Shown here one piece after another: positions 34,733 to 43,222 of a stretch of 64,000 nucleotides of DNA; positions within the stretch are counted from its first letter, which is position 1, and every line of letters starts with the position of its first letter. The stretch comes from Streptomyces griseus subsp. griseus. Lineage in GTDB: Bacteria > Actinomycetota > Actinomycetes > Streptomycetales > Streptomycetaceae. The notes beneath the pieces were generated by a model, which made no database searches, was not told the origin of the DNA, and worked only from the letters and a program-made list of their open reading frames with translations. The stretch spans positions 197,556 to 261,555 of the forward strand of contig NZ_JOJE01000004.1 in the NCBI RefSeq assembly GCF_000720255.1. Reading direction: 5' to 3'. The translations under genes were made by a program, and so were the position numbers.

Positions 34733-36955
34733 TCACCGCTCCCTGACCAGCGCCGCGTACGCGCCGCCGCGCGCCACCAGCTCCTCGTGCCGGCCGCGCT
34801 CCACGATCGTGCCGTGCTCCAGGACGACGATCTCGTCGCTGTCGCGCACGGTGCTGAGGCGGTGGGCGATCACCACACACGCGCAGCCGCGCCGGCGCAG
34901 GTTGTCCATGACCACCTGCTCGGTCTCCGCGTCCAGCGCGCTGGTCACCTCGTCGAGGACGAGGATGCTGGGCCTGCGCACCAACGCCCGGGCGATCTCC
35001 AGGCGTTGGCGCTGTCCGCCGGAGAAGTTGCGGCCGTCCTGCTCGACCCGGCTGCGGATCCCGCCGGGCCGGCGCGTCACGACGTCGTACAGCGCCGCGT
35101 CCCGCAGCGCCTCCACCACGGCGTCGTCCGGGATCGACGGGTCCCACAGCGCCACGTTGTCGCGGACGCTGCCCTCGAAGAGGAAGACGTCCTGGTCGAC
35201 GAAGGAGACGGAGGCCGCGAGGGCCCCGCGCGGAATGTCCTCCAGGCGCTGCCCGTCGATACGGATCACGCCCTCCCACGGCGTGTACAGGCCCGAGATC
35301 AGCCTGGACACGGTGGACTTGCCGCTGCCCGAGCCGCCGACCAGCGCGACCTGCTGTCCCGGGCCCACCGTCAGGTCGAAGCCGGACAGGAGGGGCTTGT
35401 CCAGCGGGCTGTAGCCGAACTCGATGTTCTCCAGCTCCACGTGCCCCTGGAGCCGGCGCGTGGACTCGACGCCGCCCGAGCGGCCGTAGAGCGGGTCCGC
35501 CTGGAAGTTCTCCACGTCCTTGAGCCGGGCCACGTCCGCCGCGAAGTCCTGGATGCGGCCGGCGACACCGTTCAGGCGGGTCAGCGGAGCGGTGAAGCGG
35601 GTGACCAGTGCCTGGAAGGCGACCAGCAGGCCCACCGAGATGTGGCCCTCGATCGCCCGCATCCCGCCGATCCACAGGATCAGCGCGCTGTTCAGTGCCG
35701 CGAGGGTCGGCGCGACCACGCCCAGCCAGGCACTCGGCACGCCGAGCCGCTGCTGTTCCTCCAGGGTGGTGGCGTGCTGCCCCGCCCACTTGCGGAAGTA
35801 GCCGTCCTCGCCGCCGGTCGCCTTCATCGTCTCGATCAGCTGGAGACCGGTGTACGCCGTGTTGGTGAGCCGTGCGCTGTCGGCGCGCAGCTTCGCCGTA
35901 CGGGTCGCCCGCAGCCGTATGACCACCCGCATGGCGACGATGTTGAGCAGTGCCACGCCGATGCCGACGTACGTCAGCTGCGGGTCGTAGGTGTAGAGGA
36001 GCACGGCGTACAGCACGACGACCACCGCGTCCACGCCCGCCGCCGCCAGGTCGCGGGCCAAGGTCTCGGCGACGGCGTCGTTGGACTGGAGGCGCTGGAC
36101 CAGGTCGGCCGGGCTGCGCTGGGAGAAGAAGGTGACGGGCAGCCGCAGCAGATGGCGCAGGAAGCGGGCGCTGGAGAGCGTGGAGGAGATGATGCGGCCG
36201 TGGTGCAGATTGGCCTGCTGCAGCCAGGTCAGCACCAGCGTGAGCAGCACGCACGCCCCCATGGACGTGAAGAGCACGCCCAGCAGCGAGGTCTGACCTC
36301 CGATCAGGAACATGTCGATATAGGTACGGCTCAGCGCGGGCACGGCCGCGCCGACCAGCACCAGCAGCAGGCTCGCCAGTACGGCGGCGGGCATGGTGCC
36401 CGCGGTGCCGCGCAGTCGGGCCGGCATCGCGCCCAGGATCCCGGGTCGGCGTCCGCCCTTGCTGAAGCCGTCGCCCGGCTCCAGGACCAGCACGACTCCG
36501 GTGAAGCTGCCGTCGAAGTCCTCCATGGGGACGAAGCGGCGGCCCTTGCCGGGGTCGTTGATGTAGACCCCGCGCCGGCCGAAGCGGCGCCCCATACCGT
36601 CGTAGACGACGTAGTGGTTGAACTCCCAGAAGAGGATCGCGGGCGCCTTCACCTCGGCGAGGGCGGCCATGTCCATCTGCATGCCCTTGGCCGTCAGGCC
36701 GTAGCTGCGGGCCGCCTTCAGCAGGTTGCTTGCACGCGAGCCGTCGCGCGAGACGCCGCAGGCGATGCGCAGCTCCTCCAGCGGCACGTGCCTGCCGTAG
36801 TGGCCGAGGACCATCGCGAGGGAGGCGGCGCCGCACTCGACGGCCTCCATCTGGAGCACGGTGGGGGTGCGGACGGCCTTGCCGCGGCTCTTGGGGACGG
36901 TGCGTTTGGGCGGGGCGGCGCGGCGCCTGCTCCGGGGCTCCTGGGCGGTGGTCAC
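34733..36955 (-). CDS. NHLP/PCAT-type peptidase-containing ABC transporter
   Basis: A 740-aa peptide exporter. An N-terminal C39 peptidase (about 30-160) has the full catalytic set: Cys41 (QMEAVECGAAS), His114 (FWEFNHYVVYD) and Asp134 (YINDPGKG). Six membrane helices and an ATPase follow, with Walker A VGGSGSGKST, signature FSGGQRQRLEIA and Walker B ILVLDEVTSALD. It should cleave double-glycine leaders while exporting the peptide. The start GTG 36955 overlaps the adaptor stop codon by 4 bp (GTGA); a TTG at 36967 is also in frame. The matching substrate is the precursor at 37902-38117. Confidence 0.92.
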   Translation of the reverse strand: MTTAQEPRSRRRAAPPKRTVPKSRGKAVRTPTVLQMEAVECGAASLAMVLGHYGRHVPLEELRIACGVSRDGSRASNLLKAARSYGLTAKGMQMDMAALAEVKAPAILFWEFNHYVVYDGMGRRFGRRGVYINDPGKGRRFVPMEDFDGSFTGVVLVLEPGDGFSKGGRRPGILGAMPARLRGTAGTMPAAVLASLLLVLVGAAVPALSRTYIDMFLIGGQTSLLGVLFTSMGACVLLTLVLTWLQQANLHHGRIISSTLSSARFLRHLLRLPVTFFSQRSPADLVQRLQSNDAVAETLARDLAAAGVDAVVVVLYAVLLYTYDPQLTYVGIGVALLNIVAMRVVIRLRATRTAKLRADSARLTNTAYTGLQLIETMKATGGEDGYFRKWAGQHATTLEEQQRLGVPSAWLGVVAPTLAALNSALILWIGGMRAIEGHISVGLLVAFQALVTRFTAPLTRLNGVAGRIQDFAADVARLKDVENFQADPLYGRSGGVESTRRLQGHVELENIEFGYSPLDKPLLSGFDLTVGPGQQVALVGGSGSGKSTVSRLISGLYTPWEGVIRIDGQRLEDIPRGALAASVSFVDQDVFLFEGSVRDNVALWDPSIPDDAVVEALRDAALYDVVTRRPGGIRSRVEQDGRNFSGGQRQRLEIARALVRRPSILVLDEVTSALDAETEQVVMDNLRRRGCACVVIAHRLSTVRDSDEIVVLEHGTIVERGRHEELVARGGAYAALVRER

Positions 36956-37758
36956 GGCAGCAGCCAATCGACGGGACGCTCGTCGGCCAGCCGGATCGAA
37001 GCCGTGGCCATGGTCATGGAGGTGAGGGTGTAGGGAGGTCCGTCAGCGGAGGACCACTTGTAACCGCTCTTCGTCGTCGACGACGTGTCGAGGCGTACCA
37101 GCACGGCCACCGGGCGGCCCTTCTTGGTGAACTGCTCGCCCAGCTGGCTGTCGCCGAGGAACGCGGAGATCTGCTGCGCCGACTGGGCGGCGCGGTCCAC
37201 CGACTTCACATGGCCGCGCAGCACGCCGTACTGCTGGGTCGGCACCGTCTGGACCGTCAGGTCGACGGCGGCGTCGTCGGGGATGGTGGAGGCGTTCTCG
37301 GCGGGGACGTAGACCGTCGCGTAGAGCGGGTCGTCGGCGTGCGCCACCTTCTCCACGGCGGCGACGTTCGCGCCGGTCTGGATGATCTGGCCGATCGTGG
37401 CGGCCAGCGCGCTGATCCGTCCCGCGGCGACCGTGCGGACCACGGTGTCGCCCTCGCTCGTACGGACCTTCAGCACGGGGGCGTTGGCCGGCAGCCGCTG
37501 GCCCTCCTTGGCGAGGATCGCCGTGACCTGGCCCGCGACGGGGCTCTGCAGGAGGTAGCTGCCCTCCCCGTGGGTGAGGACGGCGGGCGCGCTCACGGTG
37601 GAGGCGACCGAGCCGGTCACCGCCCACATGGACGCGGCCGCGAGGGCGATCAGCGTCACCGACAGCACCAGCCAGCCCTGTGGGCGGGCGAAGCGCACCG
37701 GGAGATCGAGCTCCTCCGGCGACTGGAGCTTGGCGAGGGCCTGTTGGCGGAACTGCAC
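36952..37758 (-). CDS. HlyD-like secretion adaptor of the NHLP export system
   Basis: A 268-aa membrane-fusion-type protein. The N-terminus (QFRQQALAKLQSPEELDLPV) is cytoplasmic, one membrane helix follows (WLVLSVTLIALAAASMWAVT), and the outer part has a split lipoyl-like domain (GSYLLQSPVAGQVTAILAKE) and a beta-barrel region. It is typical of the NHLP/NHLM bacteriocin-system secretion proteins and should link the two ABC transporters. GTG 37758 has a GAGGGA site; GTG 37773 is possible. It is separated from the precursor gene by a hairpin-rich 143-bp leader. Confidence 0.85.
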   Translation of the reverse strand: MQFRQQALAKLQSPEELDLPVRFARPQGWLVLSVTLIALAAASMWAVTGSVASTVSAPAVLTHGEGSYLLQSPVAGQVTAILAKEGQRLPANAPVLKVRTSEGDTVVRTVAAGRISALAATIGQIIQTGANVAAVEKVAHADDPLYATVYVPAENASTIPDDAAVDLTVQTVPTQQYGVLRGHVKSVDRAAQSAQQISAFLGDSQLGEQFTKKGRPVAVLVRLDTSSTTKSGYKWSSADGPPYTLTSMTMATASIRLADERPVDWLLP

Positions 37759-37782
37759 GGGACTTTCCCTCACCTGACGAGA

Positions 37783-37881
37783 GACACGCGACCGTGTCGG
37801 CTACTTCAAGGCGACACGCACGCGTGTCGGCTGTGCTACGACGACCGAGAGTCCCGGAGCCGGGAAACGGCTCCGGGACTC
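37783..37881 (-). terminator. Three stacked hairpins between the precursor and adaptor genes
   Basis: Reading leftwards from the precursor: a perfect 14-bp stem with a 5-nt loop (37849-37881, arm GAGTCCCGGAGCCG), then an 8-bp stem (CGACACGC with GCGTGTCG, 37812-37829) and a 6-bp stem (GACACG with CGTGTC, 37783-37798). The first looks like a terminator that partial read-through must pass. It would make precursor mRNA more abundant than exporter mRNA and protect its 3' end. Confidence 0.75.
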
Positions 37882-37901
37882 ACCAGCACAAAAAGGCGCG
37901 A

Positions 37902-38117
37902 TCAGAGACCGGCGACCAGGTTCGTGACCGGGGCGGTGTTCAGGCCGGTGACACCCTCGACGGTGCCGACGGCGGTGTCGACCACGCCGGAAACCGGGGC
38001 AACGCTGTCGAGCGTGCCGGTGACGGTGCTGAGGGCGTTCACGGCCAGGCCGCCGGAGACGTTGTCGAGCTCGGCGTCGGAGATCTCGACGGTCTCAACC
38101 TGGGGGGTGGAGTTCAT
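37902..38117 (-). CDS. Double-glycine secreted peptide precursor with cysteine-free core
   Basis: A 71-aa peptide. Residues 1-23 form an acidic leader ending ISDAELDNVSGG, the ELxxVxGG pattern cut by C39 peptidases. The predicted 48-residue core (from LAVNALSTVTG to VTNLVAGL) is made almost only of V, T, G, A, S, L, N, P and three acidic residues. It has no Cys, Lys, Arg, His, Met or aromatic residue. Loose repeats of an L/V-D/N-S/T-V/A pattern are visible. ATG 38117 has a GAAGGGAA site. It heads the export operon. Its nature (bacteriocin, signal or surface-active peptide) is open; without cysteine it cannot be a lanthipeptide. Confidence 0.85.
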   Translation of the reverse strand: MNSTPQVETVEISDAELDNVSGGLAVNALSTVTGTLDSVAPVSGVVDTAVGTVEGVTGLNTAPVTNLVAGL

Positions 38118-38592
38118 GATGGAACTTCCCTTCACATGGATATCTCATAAGGGGGGAGCGGCCCCCTCTGGGGACAGATGACGGCCGCGACCGCAGATGC
38201 CGGGGCCCGTTTCCGGAAGCCGTCGACGTCCCTGCGGTGCGATGGATCAAAGCAGGTTTGCGGCCGACGCATCCAATCAAGCACGCGTCTCACCTGCGCA
38301 CTTGCGCCGCAGCGGTGCCGATGCGTGCAGAGATGCGCACGGAGTGGTGGCGACTTCTTCACACCCGGGAGGGCGGCGCGGTGCCGGGTGGCGCGGGGGA
38401 GTGACGGCGAATCAGACACTCCCGCCCCAAAGGCGTGACCGGCGCCACCGGAGTTGTGCAGATCCGCTGACGCCGGTGACCGGGTTGGGTAGCCGATGTG
38501 CAGATCCCCTGAAGCCAGGATTCCGCTTCGCGTTCTGAACCCATCGTTACCTGCCGGTAGCAGACCGTGTCAGTCCGGCCGGGTCCGTGATC
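38118..38592. other. 475-bp region upstream of the peptide operon, with a 20-bp direct repeat
   Basis: The operon promoter should be in this gap, which is less GC-rich than its surroundings between about 38200 and 38350. Two near-identical 20-bp copies beginning TGTGCAGATCC lie at 38455-38474 and 38497-38516, 42 bp apart, differing at two positions. A G-run/C-run hairpin lies near 38150-38166. A plus-strand open frame (38178-38438) is cysteine-rich but has no supporting ribosome site or homology that I recognise, and I do not call it a gene. Confidence 0.55.
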
Positions 38593-39006
38593 TCAGCCCA
38601 GCAGCGCGTACACGGTGCTCGCGCGGGCGGCCAGTTCGCCCGACCTCTCGTCCGTCATCACGATGTCGGCGAACGCCATCCGGCGGCCCAGCTTGGTCAG
38701 CACCGATTCGATCAAGACATCCGAACCGGTCACCGGCCGCTGGAAGGACGTGGACTGCTGAACCGTCGTCATCGGTACGTAGGCACCGCGGGCCGCCGAG
38801 ACGGCGATCACGGTCGCGGTGTCCGCGGCGGCCATCAGCGCCTGCCCCGAGAGCGCGCCCCCTTCTCGGGCCAACGTCTGTGACCAGGGAAGACGCAGAA
38901 CTGCGCGGTCGTCTGCGAGGGCCTCGACCGACAGGCCGAGGGCGAGGACCCAAGGGGCGAAGTTGTCGGTGAGGATCTTGTCGGCTTCGGCGGTGGTCAT
39001 CGTCAT
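38593..39006 (-). CDS. PaaI-type hotdog-fold thioesterase
   Basis: A 137-aa hotdog-fold protein of the PaaI/acyl-CoA thioesterase group. LPWSQTLAREGGALSGQALM, AADTATVIAVSAARGAYVPM and TTVQQSTSFQRPVTGSDVLI are the core helix and strands, and the Gly-Gly-x-x-Ser-Gly segment surrounds the active site. It probably hydrolyses an acyl- or aryl-CoA thioester in the cytoplasm. ATG 39006 (TMTTAEADKILTDNF) is preferred; ATG 39000 is next. It diverges from the protease gene. Substrate unknown. Confidence 0.82.
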   Translation of the reverse strand: MTMTTAEADKILTDNFAPWVLALGLSVEALADDRAVLRLPWSQTLAREGGALSGQALMAAADTATVIAVSAARGAYVPMTTVQQSTSFQRPVTGSDVLIESVLTKLGRRMAFADIVMTDERSGELAARASTVYALLG

Positions 39007-39193
39007 ATGGGGGATTGTTCCCGCCGCCGGTCCGTCATGCGCGTGCCATGGCCGATTCCGTGTTTCGCAAAAGCAGTTGGCAAACAGCTTTGAACGCACC
39101 GCGTGCCCCCTGCGTACCTACAGCCATCCAGGCGCCGCTGTACGAGCTGCCGATCGGCAGCACTGACCCCGTCCCCCCAGGAGGTCGAGAAGT

Positions 39194-40615
39194 TTGAGTC
39201 ACAAGCGAATTCCGAAGCGCAAGGCCGCGATCGCGGTAGGTGGCGTCGCGGCGCTCGGAGCGGCGGCACTGCTGCTCCCGAACGCCAACGCGTCCCAGGA
39301 CGGCGCTACGGACGCGGCCGCGCCGAAGACCCTCAAGTCCGCGGACGCCTCGGACCTCGCCTCGCAGCTCGCGAACCTGCTCGGCGACTCGTTCGCCGGG
39401 TCGTACTACGACGCCGACAAGCAGCAGCTCGTCGTCAACGTGGCCGACGGCGACAACAACGTGGTCGTGCAGGCGCAGAAGGCGGGCGCCGCCGTCCGCC
39501 AGGTGGAGAACAGCCTCTCCGAGCTCAAGGCCGGTGCGCAGACGCTGAAGGCGAAGGCGACCATCCCGGGCACCTCGTGGTCCGTCGACCCCAGAAGCAA
39601 CAAGATCCTCGTCACCGCCGACAGCACGGTCACCGGCACCAAGTGGGACCGGCTGGAGTCCACGGTGCAGGGCCTCGGCACGAACATGGCGACCATCAAG
39701 AAGTCGGCCGGCACGTTCAAGACCTTCGCGTCGGGCGGCGACGCCATCTTCGGCGGCGGCGCGCGCTGCTCGCTCGGCTTCAACGTCACCGCGGGCGACG
39801 GCTCCCCGGCCTTCCTGACGGCCGGTCACTGCGGCGTCGCGGAAGAGAAGTGGTCCGACTCGCAGGACGGCCAGCCGATCGCCACGGTCGACCAGGCCAC
39901 CTTCCCGGGTGACGGTGACTTCGCGCTCGTGAAGTACGACGACCCGAACACGCAGGCGCCGAGCGAGGTCAATCTCGGCGACCAGACCGTCCAGATCACC
40001 CAGGCCGCCGACGCCACGGTGGGCTCGCAGGTCTTCCGGATGGGCAGCACCACGGGTCTGGCCGATGGTCAGGTCCTCGGCCTCGACGCCACGGTGAACT
40101 ACCCCGAGGGCACGGTCACCGGTCTCATACAGACCAACGTGTGCGCCGAGCCCGGCGACAGTGGCGGCTCGCTGTTCACCCAGGACGGCAGCGCCATCGG
40201 TCTCACCTCCGGCGGCAGCGGTGACTGCCAGGCCGGCGGCGAGACCTTCTTCCAGCCGGTCACCACCGCCCTCCAGGCGGTCGGCGCGACCCTCGGTGAC
40301 GGCGGCGCGGGTGCCGGCGGCGCCGGCGAGCAGGCCGGCGGCGGCGAGCAGGCCGGCGGTGAGCAAGCCGGTGGCGGCCAGGGCGTCGGCAACGAGGGCG
40401 CCGGCCAGGAGGTCGGCGGCGACGAGGTCGGCGGCCAGGACGTCGGCGGTGAAGGCGCCGGTCAGAACGCCGGTGGCCAGGAGGTCGGCGGCGAGGGTGC
40501 CGGCCAGGGCGTCGGCGGTGAGGAAGCCGGCGCGGGCAACGAGCAGGCCGGCAACGGCCAGAACACCGGCCAGAACGGCGCCGGCCAGAACAACGGCCAG
40601 ATCCAGAACAACTGA
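39194..40615 (+). CDS. Streptogrisin-type S1 serine protease with Gly/Gln-rich C-terminal tail
   Basis: A 473-aa secreted preproprotease. A signal peptide (SHKRIPKRKAAIAVGGVAAL) is followed by a pro-region and a chymotrypsin-fold domain. The triad is His212 (LTAGHCGVA), Asp242 (GDGDFALVKYD) and Ser323 (EPGDSGGSLF), with disulfide cysteines around the histidine and serine motifs. The last ~105 residues are low-complexity (EQAGGGEQAGGEQAGGG, later EVGGDEVGGQDVGG and GQNNGQ), unlike the usual streptogrisin end or chitin-binding module. TTG 39194 follows a GGAGGTCGAGA site. It may be held in the cell wall by the tail; that is inference. Confidence 0.9.
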   Translation: MSHKRIPKRKAAIAVGGVAALGAAALLLPNANASQDGATDAAAPKTLKSADASDLASQLANLLGDSFAGSYYDADKQQLVVNVADGDNNVVVQAQKAGAAVRQVENSLSELKAGAQTLKAKATIPGTSWSVDPRSNKILVTADSTVTGTKWDRLESTVQGLGTNMATIKKSAGTFKTFASGGDAIFGGGARCSLGFNVTAGDGSPAFLTAGHCGVAEEKWSDSQDGQPIATVDQATFPGDGDFALVKYDDPNTQAPSEVNLGDQTVQITQAADATVGSQVFRMGSTTGLADGQVLGLDATVNYPEGTVTGLIQTNVCAEPGDSGGSLFTQDGSAIGLTSGGSGDCQAGGETFFQPVTTALQAVGATLGDGGAGAGGAGEQAGGGEQAGGEQAGGGQGVGNEGAGQEVGGDEVGGQDVGGEGAGQNAGGQEVGGEGAGQGVGGEEAGAGNEQAGNGQNTGQNGAGQNNGQIQNN

Positions 40616-40616
40616 T

Positions 40617-40685
40617 CCGGCCTCACCAGCGGTCAGGCCGGCGGTGGAACGGTCCGGCCCTCACCCCCCCCCGAGGACCGGACCG
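40617..40685. terminator. Tandem hairpins after the protease gene
   Basis: CCGGCCT (40617-40623) pairs with AGGCCGG (40635-40641). CGGTCCGG (40650-40657) pairs with CCGGACCG (40678-40685) around a C-rich loop. They separate the protease gene from the convergent phosphatase gene. Confidence 0.65.
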
Positions 40686-40805
40686 CCCCCCACCCACCCG
40701 CTGAGCCTCCGCAACCCGACCGCCGTCCACTCCCCGTGGGCGGCGGTCGGCGTTATGGCGGACTCCTGCCAGAACCGGACCGCAACGCGTCCCCCCGCGC
40801 CTCCC

Positions 40806-42947
40806 TCACCGCTCCCGTGCGCGCAGCAGCAACAGGGCCACGTCGTCCAGGCGTTCCTCCGCCGCCGCGTGGGTTCGGATGAGGGCATCGGCGACCTCGT
40901 CCAGGGGGCGGGAGCCGGATTCGGTGAGGCGGAGGGCCAGGTCGGCCACGGCGTCCTCGATGTCGACGCCGGGGGCTTCGATGAGACCGTCGGTGTAGAG
41001 GGCGAGGACGGAGCCCGGGGCGAGGTCCACCTCGGTGGTGGGGTACGTCGCCGAGTCGTCGATGCCCAGCAACGGCCCGCCGGCGAGGTCGAGGACGCGG
41101 ACCCGGCCGTCCGGCCGGCGCAGCAGCGGCGGAGGGTGGCCCGCGCGGGCCATCACCGCCCGGCCCCGCCCGGGATCCAGCCGGAGGTACAGACAGCTGG
41201 CGAACAGGTCCGAGCCCAGGTCGATGAGGAGCCGGTTGGTGCCCCGCATGATCTCCCCGGGCTCCTGACCGACCGTCGTGTACGCGCGTACGGCCGTGCG
41301 GATCTGCCCCATCAGCCCGGCCGCGGTGACGTTGTGCCCCTGCACGTCCCCGATCACCGCCGCCGCCAGCGGAGGCGACGGCACCAGGTCGTAGAAGTCG
41401 CCGCCGATCTCCATGCCCCGGGTGGCCGGAAGGTAGCGGGCGGCCGCGTCGACGCCGGGCAGCGGCGGCAAGGAGTGCGGCAGCAGCGCCGCCTGGAGCC
41501 CGTGCGCCAGCTGGTGCTTCGCGTCGTAGAGCAGCGCCCGCTCCAGCGCCTGCGCGATCAGCCCGCCCAGACTGGTCAGCACCGCCCGTTCGTCCGCCGG
41601 GAAGTGTCGCGGCTCGGCGTAGGACAGCACCCAGGTGCCCACCGGCCGACCGGAGGCGATCAACGGCAGGTACGCCCACGCGGCGAAGCCGTCCGGCGTC
41701 GTGTGCCTGACCGGATACAGCCGCTGCAGTTGCTGCCGTGAGTCGAGAAACACGGGCACCCCCGTGCGCAGCACGTGTGTACCCGGCGTCGGCGCGGCCA
41801 AGGGCATCCCGTCGAACCGTTCGGCGACATGCGCATCCGGATATCCCCGGTGTCCCAGTACGTGCAGTCGGCCGGCCCGGGAGCCCAGCAGCACCAGCGC
41901 CTGACCGCCCACCGCGGGCAGGACTTCGTCAGCGACCAGCTGCACCACGTCCTGCACGCCCACCGCTTCGGTGAGCGCCGCCGCCAGGCTGAGCACCTGG
42001 GAGATGGTGACCAGCCGGGACGGCGCGTCCCCGGGCTGCGGCCCGGCCCGGTTCATCTCCGACACGGCCCGCGCGCGGCTGATTCTGATGCTCAGCCCCG
42101 TCGTACTCGGATACAGCCGGAAGGACAACCAGTCGCCGGGCGGCCGCAGCGCCACGAACGAGGTGACGTGCTGGCTGATCAGCGCGGCCCGGTAGCGGTC
42201 CTCGTACATCGGATCGTTCAGCCACGGGACCGCCCCCCACAGCTGGGCGCCGAACAGTCGGCTCGACGGCACTCCGAGCAGGTCCGAGCCGGCCGCGTTG
42301 ATGAACGCCACCCGCCCGTCCAGATCCAGCGAGCACAGCCCGTACGGCAGCCGCGCCACCATGCGCGCCGCCTCCACCGTGCCGAGGGTGCCCGCCACGC
42401 CCCCCGCGGGCGGGACCCCGAGCAGATCGGGCTCCGGGCGCAGCGACCGGCTCTGTGCCGCGGCGCGGGCCAGCCGCAGCGCGAGCCGGTCGCAGGCCGT
42501 GGTCAGCTGCTCGCGCTCCCGCTCGGACAGCTCCGCCGGATGCGAGCCGGGCCAGGTCAGGAAGACCGCGCCGTACACCGTGGAGTCGGTCGCCACCGGC
42601 AGCGCGGCCAGGCAGAAGGGATAGGGCAGCACCACGGCGATACGGGGATAGCGGCTCGCCATCTCCTCCTCGCCGCCGACCCACACCAGCCGCCGTCGGC
42701 GTACCGCCTCCGCGACCGGGATCGGGGCGCTCAGCCCGACCCGCTCCCAGGGCGCAGCGAACGCCCGGGGCAGCCCGGCCATCACCGCCATCTCCAGCAC
42801 CGGCTCGTCGGGTGCCCGCAGATACACGGCCCCGGAGTGCGCCTGGACGTCCTCCATCATCGTGCTCAGGGCGAGCGACAGCAGCGGCTGGTCCACGGCG
42901 GTCCTGGCGGCCGCCGGTGCCTGCCGGGACGTCGGCCCGTCGGACAC
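40806..42947 (-). CDS. GAF-PAS-GAF SpoIIE-type PP2C phosphatase
   Basis: A 713-aa protein. A GAF domain (about 15-175) and a PAS domain (about 200-310, YGLCSLDLDGRVAFINAAGS) lead to a second GAF domain (330-480) and the SpoIIE/PP2C domain (about 490-710). Metal-binding motifs are GGDFYDLVPS, VIGDVQGHNVTA and LYTDGLIEAPG. Unlike the other two SpoIIE proteins in this window it has no C-terminal anti-sigma kinase domain. GTG 42947 has a GAGGAGG site. It diverges from ramR across 275 bp, so the two may share control sequences. Target is probably a phosphorylated anti-anti-sigma factor. Confidence 0.88.
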   Translation of the reverse strand: MSDGPTSRQAPAAARTAVDQPLLSLALSTMMEDVQAHSGAVYLRAPDEPVLEMAVMAGLPRAFAAPWERVGLSAPIPVAEAVRRRRLVWVGGEEEMASRYPRIAVVLPYPFCLAALPVATDSTVYGAVFLTWPGSHPAELSEREREQLTTACDRLALRLARAAAQSRSLRPEPDLLGVPPAGGVAGTLGTVEAARMVARLPYGLCSLDLDGRVAFINAAGSDLLGVPSSRLFGAQLWGAVPWLNDPMYEDRYRAALISQHVTSFVALRPPGDWLSFRLYPSTTGLSIRISRARAVSEMNRAGPQPGDAPSRLVTISQVLSLAAALTEAVGVQDVVQLVADEVLPAVGGQALVLLGSRAGRLHVLGHRGYPDAHVAERFDGMPLAAPTPGTHVLRTGVPVFLDSRQQLQRLYPVRHTTPDGFAAWAYLPLIASGRPVGTWVLSYAEPRHFPADERAVLTSLGGLIAQALERALLYDAKHQLAHGLQAALLPHSLPPLPGVDAAARYLPATRGMEIGGDFYDLVPSPPLAAAVIGDVQGHNVTAAGLMGQIRTAVRAYTTVGQEPGEIMRGTNRLLIDLGSDLFASCLYLRLDPGRGRAVMARAGHPPPLLRRPDGRVRVLDLAGGPLLGIDDSATYPTTEVDLAPGSVLALYTDGLIEAPGVDIEDAVADLALRLTESGSRPLDEVADALIRTHAAAEERLDDVALLLLRARER

Positions 42948-43222
42948 GCCGACCACCTCCTCGTCCGGCCGCGCGGGTCCCAGGGACAAATCTCCCCCCT
43001 GGCGGCCCGTCGCGCACGGCGAGCGAGCGGCACCTTTTACCCCCTCACCGCCCGGACATGCCCCCACAGTCGAAGCGCGCCGCGTCATACGAGCGCTGCA
43101 TATGCGCCCCCGCGCACCCTGATGGCCGGTTCTTCGCGCCCACGAACGGTCGCGGGCGTCAACAATTGGTCAGGCGCAACACCGCTGAAACAAGAGGCGT
43201 ACGGCGAGCTGAAGGGGTGGCA

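Noticed and set aside
37902..38117. Peptide precursor as a class II lanthipeptide
   Set aside because: The core has no cysteine and no lanthionine synthetase is in the operon, so thioether rings cannot form.
38178..38438. Plus-strand 86-codon frame rich in cysteine, upstream of the peptide operon, considered as a second small-peptide gene
   Set aside because: No ribosome site at proper distance, no leader-like N-terminus and no GG motif; the cysteines arise from TGC-rich background, and the region is better explained as promoter DNA.
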